In this document: one piece after another, positions 58,589-64,000 of the stretch
How the letters are laid out: each line of letters begins with the position of its first letter
Position numbering within the stretch: the first letter of the stretch is position 1
Source: Rhodoferax sp.
GTDB lineage: Bacteria > Pseudomonadota > Gammaproteobacteria > Burkholderiales > Burkholderiaceae_C
NCBI GenBank assembly: GCA_020048895.1
Contig: JAIFLV010000018.1
Location: 1 to 64,000 of the forward strand
Direction: 5' to 3'
Length of the DNA: 64,000 nt
Notes under the pieces: generated by a model
The model's input: only the letters and a program-made list of their open reading frames with translations
Told to the model about the DNA's origin: nothing
Databases searched by the model: none
Made by a program: the position numbers and the translations under genes

Positions 58589-58627
58589 CGTCCTCACGTC
58601 GGCTCCCGCTTTGCTCGAACGTTAGGC
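58589..58627 (+). other. 3' half of an attC site opening the array
   Basis: The stretch ending GCTCGAACGTTAGGC resembles the 3' end of attC1 (GCTCGAACGTTAGAC). The matching 5' half is absent, so the deletion that removed the integrase N-terminus and attI probably ended inside an attC. Confidence 0.6.
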
Positions 58628-58648
58628 ATCACAAGACAGACCTGCACC

Positions 58649-59212
58649 ATGCACTACTCTCAATTCATCCTGTGCGCCTCTCTCCTGCTTGCTATTGGTG
58701 GCTGTGCTTCGACGACCACCATCAAGGTCAGCCCGTCGCCTCAAGCTCCAATCTGCGAGGCATCAAAGACAGCACTCGTCCTGTGGAGGACGCAGTGGCG
58801 CGTAGATCAGAAGGATGTTCTCGAACGAGAAACTGCGTCGGCGGCCGGAATCGGTCAGTTCTTCAAATCTTCAGGATGCTTCAAGTCCGCTTCGGCAGAG
58901 CGCCTACCGCAACTCTCTGATGAACAAGCAAGACAAACGGCCGGTGCAGCAGTAAATCAAAGCGCCAAAGTCGTCCTTGTATCCGTTCGTGAACTGGGAC
59001 CAACCGTCAAGATTGGCTCATCAATAGCGCTTGTAGAGGGCGGTACTGAAGTTGTTCTAGACGTATCTGAGTTCGTATCCGGAAAGGCAACGCCACGGAC
59101 ATTTTCCGTCCAGTGGAATAGCGGTGGACCCGGGGTGCTGAAGGGTGTCGCCAGCCTTCCACAAGACATGCAAGCAGCGCTTGCCGCAGCCCTTCAACCG
59201 CCCGCGCAGTGA
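58649..59212 (+). CDS. Cassette-encoded lipoprotein of unknown function
   Basis: This 187-residue product has a lipoprotein signal (FILCASLLLAIGGC, lipobox IGGC at Cys19). The mature protein has a DUF4410-like feel (ALVLWRTQW..., VLVSVRELGPTVKIG, FSVQWNSGGPGVLKGV) but I cannot assign it firmly. It is the first gene of the array; the ATG is 22 bases from the cassette border, with no strong ribosome-binding site. The stop lies just before attC1. Confidence 0.8.
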   Translation: MHYSQFILCASLLLAIGGCASTTTIKVSPSPQAPICEASKTALVLWRTQWRVDQKDVLERETASAAGIGQFFKSSGCFKSASAERLPQLSDEQARQTAGAAVNQSAKVVLVSVRELGPTVKIGSSIALVEGGTEVVLDVSEFVSGKATPRTFSVQWNSGGPGVLKGVASLPQDMQAALAAALQPPAQ

Positions 59213-59213
59213 C

Positions 59214-59338
59214 GCCTAACCCCTCGCTCAAGAGGAGCGGCCGCCCCACGCAGCGCACCACGCGCGCAACCCACCGCCCTCGAGACCCCCACGCGCAGCC
59301 CGCCGGCCTCAGGCGCCCGCTTAGCTCGAACGTTAGAC
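59214..59338 (+). other. attC1 (125 bp)
   Basis: First core GCCTAAC (59214-59220), last core GTTAGAC (59332-59338). L-boxes TCGCTCAAG and CTTAGCTCGAAC are complementary when a few extrahelical bases are allowed, as attC folding requires. The centre is GC-rich. Confidence 0.85.
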
Positions 59339-59342
59339 CGCA

Positions 59343-59843
59343 ATGCGCCGTTTGCTCGGGTTCCTACTCCGTCCGGAGATATCGCTCTGGAGGTACAGCC
59401 TGTGCCTGGCGCCACTGGCACTCATTCCTTCAGCACTTTTCTACTCGCTGGCGAGATTTTTCGCCGAAACCGCTGGGATGGACGTCGCAGCGCATGCGGC
59501 GCCGACAAGTGAGGTCACGTTCGGCAATGTTTTTGGTGCTGTTGTCTTTGCACCGGTTTTCGAGACGTTCATGCTGGCTGGTCTACTCAAGGTGCTGTTG
59601 TCGACATCACTGCAGCCTGCTGTGTGTGCTGCAATTTCTGCTGTGTTGTGGGGGTGCTTCCACGGGTTGTTCGGGGCGCTCTGGTTCTTCGGAACTGCAT
59701 GGAGCTTCTTCGTGTTCTCGTGCGGCTACATTTCTTGGCGCCGTGCATCGTTTAGCCAGGGGTTTTTGGCGGCAGCGGTGCCACACGCGCTGGTGAATTC
59801 AATTGCAATGCTCCTTCTATGGAGCGCGAAAAGTGCGGTCTAA
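59343..59843 (+). CDS. Cassette-encoded CPBP-like membrane protein
   Basis: This 166-residue polytopic membrane protein has four to five hydrophobic segments. It resembles CPBP/Abi intramembrane proteases: an FETFMLAGLL segment stands where EExxxR is expected, followed by FHGLFGALW and the C-terminal HALVNS (H-x3-N). The glutamate pair and arginine of motif 1 are not both present, so protease activity is doubtful. The stop codon lies within the attC2 core. Confidence 0.65.
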   Translation: MRRLLGFLLRPEISLWRYSLCLAPLALIPSALFYSLARFFAETAGMDVAAHAAPTSEVTFGNVFGAVVFAPVFETFMLAGLLKVLLSTSLQPAVCAAISAVLWGCFHGLFGALWFFGTAWSFFVFSCGYISWRRASFSQGFLAAAVPHALVNSIAMLLLWSAKSAV

Positions 59844-59906
59844 CCAGTCGCTCGAGCCGACTCGCGTCGGCAGGCCGCCGCTCGCGGCTCAGCTTCAACG
59901 TTAAAC
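59838..59906 (+). other. attC2 (69 bp)
   Basis: First core GTCTAAC (59838-59844, containing the cassette gene's TAA), last core GTTAAAC (59900-59906). Internal complementary arms GCCGACTCGCG/GCCGCTCGCGGC give a compact hairpin close to the classical 60-bp length. Confidence 0.85.
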
Positions 59907-59925
59907 AGCTGCAGTTCCTTGTAGC

Positions 59926-59953
59926 TTGACTTGCGGCGAACGATAAATACAAT
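59926..59953 (+). promoter_or_regulatory. Cassette promoter for brnTA
   Basis: TTGACT (59926-59931) and TACAAT (59948-59953) with a 16-bp spacer lie within the cassette. An 11-bp palindrome ATACA-A-TGTAT (59947-59957) covers the -10, suiting autorepression by BrnA. The predicted start of transcription (about 59960) coincides with the brnT ATG, so the mRNA may be leaderless. Confidence 0.65.
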
Positions 59954-59959
59954 GTATGT

Positions 59960-60247
59960 ATGATTAAGTTCGAATGGGATGAGCCTAAAGCCATTGCAAA
60001 TCTCAAAAAGCATCAGGTGTCTTTTGAAGAAGCGAAATCGATTTTCTTCGATGAATTTGGCGTTCAGTTCTTCGATGAGGAACATTTAGCCGATGAGGAG
60101 CGCTTCCTCATGCTTGGTATGAGCTCTGGTGCAAAGCTCCTCATCGTCTGTCATTGCGAGCGCGAGCATGGTGCAGTTATTCGCATCATCTCTGCACGCA
60201 AGGCGACCAAGCGCGAAAGCGTGTTTTATCGAGGTGGACAACCATGA
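59960..60247 (+). CDS. brnT: BrnT family toxin
   Basis: BrnT is a RelE-fold ribonuclease toxin. The 95-residue product has the family opening IKFEWDEPKAIANLKKHQVSFEEA and the RIISARKATKRE segment with conserved Arg/Lys near the C-terminus. It precedes brnA with an ATGA overlap, the normal toxin-first order for this family, and has its own promoter in the cassette. Confidence 0.93.
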   Translation: MIKFEWDEPKAIANLKKHQVSFEEAKSIFFDEFGVQFFDEEHLADEERFLMLGMSSGAKLLIVCHCEREHGAVIRIISARKATKRESVFYRGGQP

Positions 60248-60468
60248 AAGCAGAGTACGACCTTTCCAAACTGAAGTCTCGCAAGAACCCATATGCTTCT
60301 AAGCTAAAGAAGCCTGTGACCATGCGCCTTTCCGAGGATGTTGTGGACTATTTCAAGGGAATGGCCGATGAATCCGGCGTCCCCTATCAAAGTCTGATTA
60401 ACTTGTACCTGCGCGACTGTCTTGCCAATAGTCGGAAAGTGCAAATCAACTGGCCACATGCTGCTTAA
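60244..60468 (+). CDS. brnA: BrnA family antitoxin
   Basis: The 74-residue BrnA antitoxin has a ribbon-helix-helix type DNA-binding C-terminal region (VTMRLSEDVVDYFKGMADESGVPYQSLINLYLRDC, read in order). It binds BrnT and represses the operon. The ATG at 60244 overlaps the brnT stop; the TAA lies in the attC3 first core. Confidence 0.92.
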   Translation: MKAEYDLSKLKSRKNPYASKLKKPVTMRLSEDVVDYFKGMADESGVPYQSLINLYLRDCLANSRKVQINWPHAA

Positions 60469-60549
60469 CAAGTTGTTCGTCACGGACATGCAGCAGCAGA
60501 ACGCCGCTTCGCGGCGTGTGCAGCCCGCCGTACAACGCCGACGTTAGGC
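60463..60549 (+). other. attC3 (87 bp)
   Basis: First core GCTTAAC, last core GTTAGGC. The centre has the hairpin CGCCGC-TTC-GCGGCG (60502-60516). It is the same length as attC5 and attC8 and shares most positions with attC5. Confidence 0.9.
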
Positions 60550-60568
60550 CGCTCCAAGTGAAAGTTCC

Positions 60569-60850
60569 ATGAATCGTTCCACCGTGAGTATCGCTTTAGC
60601 TGCTTTTGGCTCGGCATTAGTATTCTTCCAAGTGGCGTGCAGCCATGGGCAGGTATTGCCCAAGCCCGAAGCGCTCAATACTGATATGGCATCTCAGGGG
60701 CAGTCGGCGCCTACGATGTGCGCTCGAGTTGGTATTCGCTTAGTCGTAGTCTCGCGAAAGGAACAGCCCGATCGCTCAATGTACTACGAGTTTGCAGAGG
60801 TCGCGGATGCGGAATGTACCGAGGAGAAAGTATGGAAAGCAAAGCGTTAA
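60569..60850 (+). CDS. Cassette-encoded small secreted protein
   Basis: This 93-residue product has an N-terminal hydrophobic signal with a lipobox-like FQVAC (Cys24), followed by about 70 residues with two more cysteines (MCARVGIRLVVVSRKEQ, DAECTEEK). Not recognised. The ATG is 25 bases from the cassette border. Confidence 0.65.
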   Translation: MNRSTVSIALAAFGSALVFFQVACSHGQVLPKPEALNTDMASQGQSAPTMCARVGIRLVVVSRKEQPDRSMYYEFAEVADAECTEEKVWKAKR

Positions 60851-60866
60851 GAATCATGTCGCCGCA

Positions 60867-60920
60867 GCCTAACCATTCGTTCAACCGGAAGCAGTGGGGC
60901 ATGCGGCCGTTGACTTGCTG
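60867..60920 (+). other. Eroded attC (5' part only)
   Basis: GCCTAACCATTCGTTCAACCG is a textbook first core plus L-box, but no GTTRRRY core follows before the next gene. The site has lost its 3' half, so two former cassettes are now joined. Confidence 0.65.
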
Positions 60921-60957
60921 CATACTTTGGGAAATGCGGCGCAAAAGGAGCAGAAAC

Positions 60958-61158
60958 ATGGGAAACGTGAAGTCAATTGAGAGTGCTGTGGAATCGCTAT
61001 CCCCTGTGGAGTTAGCTGAATTCCGGCGGTGGTTCGCTGATTTCGATGGCAACGCGTGGGATAAGCAGATCGAACAGGATGCAGCCTCTGGCAAGCTCGA
61101 CCAGTTGGCAGCCGAGGCGCTTGCCGACTATTCAGCAGGTTCAGCGAGGCAACTTTGA
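60958..61158 (+). CDS. Antitoxin of a type II module (cassette)
   Basis: This 66-residue acidic protein (SIESAVESLSPVELAEFRRWFADFD, read in order, then LDQLAAEALADYSAG) is of a small antitoxin type commonly paired with RelE-like toxins. AGGAG lies upstream. The stop overlaps the toxin's TTG start (TTGA). Confidence 0.8.
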   Translation: MGNVKSIESAVESLSPVELAEFRRWFADFDGNAWDKQIEQDAASGKLDQLAAEALADYSAGSARQL

Positions 61159-61421
61159 GCTTGACGCACACCGCATCAAAGCGGTTTTGGCAGTGCCTCG
61201 ACGCATTGCCCGACGAAATTCAAACCGTAGCGCACCGAAATTTCGCGCAAATCAAGGCTGATCCAAGTCACCCGTCGTTGCATTTCAAGGCTGTTGCAAA
61301 TGGTCGATTTCATAGCGTTCGAGTCGGTCTCAATTACCGCGCACTAGGCCTCCCCGTGCCAGGCGGCGTTCATTGGTTTTGGGTCGGAACGCATGGCGAG
61401 TATGACAAGCTCATCGGCTAA
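61155..61421 (+). CDS. RelE/ParE-superfamily toxin (cassette)
   Basis: This 88-residue toxin-like protein (FWQCLDALPDEIQTVAHRNF, KADPSHPSLHFKAV, FHSVRVGLNYRALGL, FWVGTHGEYDKLIG in order) has the family's end. The TTG start overlaps the antitoxin stop. The arginine-tyrosine segment VRVGLNYRA and the terminal His/Glu/Tyr are as expected for an active member. Confidence 0.83.
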   Translation: MSLTHTASKRFWQCLDALPDEIQTVAHRNFAQIKADPSHPSLHFKAVANGRFHSVRVGLNYRALGLPVPGGVHWFWVGTHGEYDKLIG

Positions 61422-61502
61422 CAGGTTGCTCGTCGCGGACACGCGGCATCAGTTTGCCGCTTCGCGGCGCATGCCGCGTGCCGGACAGCGCCGACGTTAG
61501 GC
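61416..61502 (+). other. attC5 (87 bp)
   Basis: First core GGCTAAC (61416-61422), last core GTTAGGC (61496-61502), central hairpin GCCGC-TTC-GCGGC (61456-61468). The toxin stop codon lies in the first core. Confidence 0.9.
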
Positions 61503-61505
61503 GTC

Positions 61506-62384
61506 ATGACACACACCATTCTTCGCACGCTAGCTTTTGCCCTGATCACGCTCGCCTCTCTCTGCAGGGCGGAGACCCACGCATTTCACTGGGTTACAGG
61601 GAGCATTGGTGGCCTATCCGACCGCAACTTGGCTATGTTGATCCCCGTTGCCATTGGCAACAAGACTTGCGATATGCAAATTGACACTGGGGCAAACGGA
61701 TCGGTGATCTGGAGCGCGGAATCGAATACCAACGAGCAGAACAATTCGTTGACTGTCAAATTCGGAACGATTAAAGCGACGACTACCGCCGGGCCAACCG
61801 TTCTCGAGGCGATAGAACGCTGTACCCCAGGTAGCCCAGTAGGAACACTAGGTAACGCGTTCTTCGAACGCGGAACACTCGTGATCGACAGTGTTCGCCG
61901 GCAACTTGGCTACCAGCCCGGCTCAGGCCTCGCTGGCAACAACACCGCACAGCGCTTCTTCTACGCCACTTGGGCGCCAGCAGATGCCACTTGGGTGCCC
62001 ACCGGAGGTCACATTCTCATTGAGCTCCAAACGAGCCAGTTCGGAAAAGGCTACGGTCTGTTGGATACTGGAGCAGCACTTGCCGAAATTGGTGTGCTCG
62101 ACGAACTGTGGTGGAAAAGACTTGTCGGCGCGAAAGCCATGACGGGAGAGAACATAACTCGCTTCACTGTCAACTCGTGGGGAAAGCAGGTTGAATGCTA
62201 TCTCGCTCAAACCACAATCGACGTCACCTTGGATACCTTTCAGTTGTCCCTACGAAACGCGAACTATTGCCCTACGCTACATTTCCGCCCACCCGTGCGC
62301 GTTATCGGTATCGTCGGCATGTACCCATTCCGAAACAGTGTTCTCACCATTGACTATCCTGGCCGTCTCTGGCTGGTCCAATAA
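61506..62384 (+). CDS. Secreted two-lobed aspartic protease-like protein (cassette)
   Basis: This 292-residue product has a signal peptide (RTLAFALITLASLCRA, cleavage near residue 21). Two aspartic-protease motifs are visible: IDTGANGSVIW (Asp60) and LLDTGAALAEIG (Asp187). Each is followed by a second half-motif: GTLGNAFFERGTLVIDSVRRQLGY (113-136, in order) and IGIVGMYPFRNSVLTIDYPGRLWLV (267-291, in order). This is the layout of a tandemly duplicated retropepsin-like fold, as in pepsin-type enzymes, at a rather small size. Activity is inferred. The ATG lies four bases after the attC5 core. Confidence 0.72.
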   Translation: MTHTILRTLAFALITLASLCRAETHAFHWVTGSIGGLSDRNLAMLIPVAIGNKTCDMQIDTGANGSVIWSAESNTNEQNNSLTVKFGTIKATTTAGPTVLEAIERCTPGSPVGTLGNAFFERGTLVIDSVRRQLGYQPGSGLAGNNTAQRFFYATWAPADATWVPTGGHILIELQTSQFGKGYGLLDTGAALAEIGVLDELWWKRLVGAKAMTGENITRFTVNSWGKQVECYLAQTTIDVTLDTFQLSLRNANYCPTLHFRPPVRVIGIVGMYPFRNSVLTIDYPGRLWLVQ

Positions 62385-62389
62385 TCGCG

Positions 62390-62797
62390 ATGACGCCTAG
62401 CTTGGCAATTTTTGAGATGCTGGATGCGGCTCGGCGCCTGCGTCAAAGAGGAGCCCGAATCGCGATATCCCTTGTCGATTCGGCAGAGTCGGACCTCCTT
62501 GAACCGCTTTACAAAGGCGAAGACAAGTATGTGATGTATTCGCAGGGCCAGCGGCAGAGGCTCATGGCGTCCGTCGTCGAAACGCGCGCCTCGCAATACC
62601 CGGATCACGCAATCGTTTTTTTTTACTTCCCACGCGAGTCGAACAGTCGGCGACCTGTTGCGCGGGCAGCGGCCGTGGTACGAGCCTGCTTACTCGGAGC
62701 AACGGCAAGTGGAGAATCAAGCATGAGCACCTTGGTCCGTCTGCGGGCTAACCCTTCAATCGAGAGGACGTGCCCCGACAAGCCGGGTCACGCCTAA
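62390..62797 (+). CDS. Cassette-encoded hypothetical protein with attC-encoded C-terminus
   Basis: This 135-residue product is of unknown function. The start codon lies in an eroded attC first core (GATGACGCCTAGC). The last 15 residues (NPSIERTCPDKPGHA) are read from attC-like DNA, a tail often seen in proteins predicted from integron cassettes. The body is Arg- and Ala-rich with no recognised motif (RRLRQRGARIAISLVDS, AIVFFYFPRES). Confidence 0.55.
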   Translation: MTPSLAIFEMLDAARRLRQRGARIAISLVDSAESDLLEPLYKGEDKYVMYSQGQRQRLMASVVETRASQYPDHAIVFFYFPRESNSRRPVARAAAVVRACLLGATASGESSMSTLVRLRANPSIERTCPDKPGHA

Positions 62798-62798
62798 C
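62746..62798 (+). other. Eroded tandem attC first cores
   Basis: GGCTAAC-CCTTCAATCGAGAGG (62746 on) is the 5' half of one attC; GCCTAAC (62792-62798) is another first core 46 bases on. Neither is followed by a GTTRRRY core before the next gene. Confidence 0.6.
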
Positions 62799-63011
62799 TT
62801 CGTTCTCGATCATTTGCTTCCGGTTGCAAAAGGAGGGACAAACAAAAAGCACAATCTTGTCGCCGCCTGTGAAGTCTGCAACCGGCGCCGTAGCGACTCA
62901 GACCCAATCCATTTTTTACGCGAGAATTATCGACAGCAGCTATTGAGTCAAGATGAATTCTTACAGGCGAAACAATATATCGAAGCCTTACTTGGGGCTA
63001 GCGTTGGCTAG
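62799..63011 (+). pseudogene. HNH endonuclease fragment, 5' truncated
   Basis: The frame reads VLDHLLPVAKGGTNKKHNLVAACEVCNRRR in order, a clear HNH active site with the D-H, N-L-V and C-x2-C parts. It begins right after an attC first core with no start codon; the only usable start, TTG at 62814, lies after the catalytic His. The upstream half of the gene has been lost by a deletion into the neighbouring attC. Confidence 0.7.
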
Positions 63012-63021
63012 CGGTTAGCCC
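62994..63021. repeat. Imperfect inverted repeat at the HNH fragment's 3' end
   Basis: GGGGCTA pairs with TAGCCCC around a 15-base loop that itself holds GCTAGC. It contains GGCTAGC and GTTAGCC, similar to the attC outer cores, and may be a collapsed attC. Confidence 0.4.
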
Positions 63022-63060
63022 CCTTCAGCGGTAGACTTGAGGTCCCACTAGGAGATCACA

Positions 63061-63288
63061 ATGGCCAACCTCTTCGAAGAACTCAGCTCACAAGCTCGAA
63101 CACTGCCCCCAGCGGACCGGGTTCGCTTGGCCGAGGAGCTCCTTGCTTCGGTTCACGAACCAGACGACGAAGTCGAGGCGGCTTGGGATGAGGAAATTCG
63201 AATCCGAATCGCCGATATTGACGCTGGTACGGCGAAGCTCATTCCCGCTGAAGAAGTATTTGCAGAAGTTCGACGTCTGCTGAATTGA
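63061..63288 (+). CDS. Addiction-module antitoxin, TIGR02574 family
   Basis: This 75-residue antitoxin of the TIGR02574 putative addiction module component family reads LPPADRVRLAEELLASV and DDEVEAAWDEEIRIRIADIDAG in order. AGGAG precedes the ATG. The stop overlaps the toxin start by one base (TGATG). Confidence 0.88.
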   Translation: MANLFEELSSQARTLPPADRVRLAEELLASVHEPDDEVEAAWDEEIRIRIADIDAGTAKLIPAEEVFAEVRRLLN

Positions 63289-63587
63289 TGCGCGTCCGAT
63301 TTCACGAGGCCGCGCGGGCCGAGTTAGCGTGGGAGGTGCAGTACTACGCAAAGATCAGTCCGCAACTCGGTGAGCGATTTGCAACGGTCGTTGAGCGGGC
63401 GCTCGCGATTGCCGCTGAATTCCCAGATATGGGTGCACCTCACAGGTACGGCACTCGCCGAGTTTTTCCGAAGCGCTTTCCATTTTCGGTCGTGTACCTA
63501 CACCGCGGCGATGAAATCTTGGTGCTGGCAATCGCACCGGACGACAGGAGGCCAGGCTATTGGCGTTCCCGGATGATCAAGGGATAA
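63288..63587 (+). CDS. ParE/RelE-type toxin
   Basis: This 99-residue ParE-like toxin has a start RVRFHEAARAELAWEVQYY, a middle ATVVERALAIAAEFPDMG, and a C-terminus RRVFPKRFPFSVVYLHRGDEILVLAIA. The ATG at 63288 is preferred over a TTG one codon upstream. The stop codon overlaps the attC8 core. Confidence 0.88.
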   Translation: MRVRFHEAARAELAWEVQYYAKISPQLGERFATVVERALAIAAEFPDMGAPHRYGTRRVFPKRFPFSVVYLHRGDEILVLAIAPDDRRPGYWRSRMIKG

Positions 63588-63668
63588 CATGTCAATGGAC
63601 TCGGACTCACAACAGCAGAAGGCGGCTTCGCCGCGTGTCGTTGTGCGCCGGTCATCTTCACGTTAGGC
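63582..63668 (+). other. attC8 (87 bp)
   Basis: First core GGATAAC, last core GTTAGGC (63662-63668), central hairpin GCGGC-TTC-GCCGC (63622-63634). Same length as attC3 and attC5. Confidence 0.9.
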
Positions 63669-63821
63669 AATCAGTTCCCTGCGCCTCCGTTATGCTCCAA
63701 GAGCAAGCACCGAGACAGTCGGAGCACAGCTCTGAAGGTGTTGCTTCGGCAGGTTCCGTTTTGGGCACCGTGACTGCGGAAGTAGATCTATAAACCAGAC
63801 GAATCAATCGGGAGGAGTCGA

Positions 63822-64000
63822 ATGGGCATCTTAAATTATTGGCACTGGTTGATTGTGTTGCTGGTGGTAGTGCTCATCTTTGTATTGCCTAGACTCAAGG
63901 ACCAGTCGGGCAAACCAGTTCACGCAGCGGGATATTCGGTGTTTTCGTCTGTATCGGTTCAAGGAAAAGAGGCAGAGCACATCAACGAGAAGCTGCCAAA
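63822..64000 (+). CDS. Cassette-encoded protein with TatA-like N-terminus, 3' end cut by window
   Basis: The open frame runs to the window edge (59 complete codons). It begins MGILNYWHWLIVLLVVVL, a short transmembrane helix in TatA/TatE style with the WHW-L-I pattern, then a basic, proline-containing stretch (LPRLKDQSGK) and a region unlike TatA. A strong GGAGGAG precedes the ATG. A Tat role is not claimed; many small proteins share this type of N-terminus. Confidence 0.65.
   Translation, partial: MGILNYWHWLIVLLVVVLIFVLPRLKDQSGKPVHAAGYSVFSSVSVQGKEAEHINEKLP

Larger units (their letters stand above)
57998..64000 (+). mobile_element. Chromosomal integron with inactive intI and cassette array (runs off window)
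   Basis: A divergent intI remnant is followed by cassettes all read on the plus strand and separated by attC sites (GCCTAAC-like first core, GTTAGGC-like last core). Boundaries at G^TTRRRY after 58621, 59332, 59900, 60543, 61496 and 63662 define six units, some of which are fusions of several former cassettes. The array continues past 64000. There is no second integrase in the window. Confidence 0.85.

Noticed and set aside
63822-64000. TatA translocase subunit
   Set aside because: The N-terminal helix is TatA-like, but the sequence after it lacks the amphipathic helix with the FGxxK pattern.

Overview
The window looks like chromosomal DNA of a betaproteobacterium, most likely order Burkholderiales and close to Comamonadaceae. 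The basis is the housekeeping gene order (rsmD-coaD, rplY-prs-tRNA-Gln-ispE-lolB, mutM-GTPase-mutY, yicC/gmk/rpoZ/spoT/greB, kinase-phosphatase-rph-rdgB-hemW), GC-rich codon use, and a GC-rich palindromic element of a kind I associate with that family. No genus can be fixed from the sequence alone.

Region 1 (1-21,000) is mostly core. It holds rsmD (cut by the window edge), coaD, a universal stress protein and a YfhL ferredoxin; pth, rplY, prs and tRNA-Gln; ispE, lolB and a large TPR protein; mutM, a dynamin-like GTPase and mutY in tight succession; then rapZ, recN, nadK, hrcA, gnd and tRNA-Met. It ends with a GAF-GAF-PAS class III adenylate cyclase preceded by a coiled-coil protein made of five copies of an exact 36-residue repeat.

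Region 2 (21,970-29,420) is a LiuR/AtuR-type catabolic locus. A MerR regulator and an SCP2-domain protein diverge from an operon of acyl-CoA carboxylase beta subunit, acyl-CoA dehydrogenase, enoyl-CoA hydratase, biotin carboxylase alpha subunit and a BKACE (DUF849) enzyme. A 14-bp perfect palindrome lies between the -35 and -10 of the operon promoter. tRNA-Arg and a strong terminator close the region.

Region 3 (29,676-40,470) is a signalling block: a NarL-type multi-PAS histidine kinase and its response regulator, a chemoreceptor, a free HPt protein, a free receiver, and an HDOD-REC-PAS-HisKA-REC hybrid kinase. Region 4 (40,672-57,644) returns to core genes: greB, spoT, rpoZ, gmk, yicC, Ser/Thr kinase, PP2C, rph, rdgB, hemW, a CBS protein, fbp, pepN, a HAD phosphatase and prfB with its programmed frameshift. 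A 1.4-kb toxin-antitoxin island (intact PrlF-YhaV plus a decayed Phd/RelE-like pair) sits between gmk and yicC.

Region 5 (57,998-64,000, running off the window) is a chromosomal integron. Its integrase gene has lost its N-terminus and, by an in-frame internal deletion, most of its catalytic domain, while a short C-terminal tail survives. The cassette array reads away from it. Five complete attC sites are visible, three of them exactly 87 bp, plus several eroded ones that fuse neighbouring cassettes. Cassettes carry three type II toxin-antitoxin pairs (BrnT/BrnA, an antitoxin/RelE-like pair, a TIGR02574/ParE pair), a lipoprotein, a CPBP-like membrane protein, a secreted protein with two DTG motifs arranged like a two-lobed pepsin-type aspartic protease, an HNH nuclease fragment and several unknowns. 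With a dead integrase in cis, the array should be immobile unless another integrase acts in trans. This is the most unusual part of the window.
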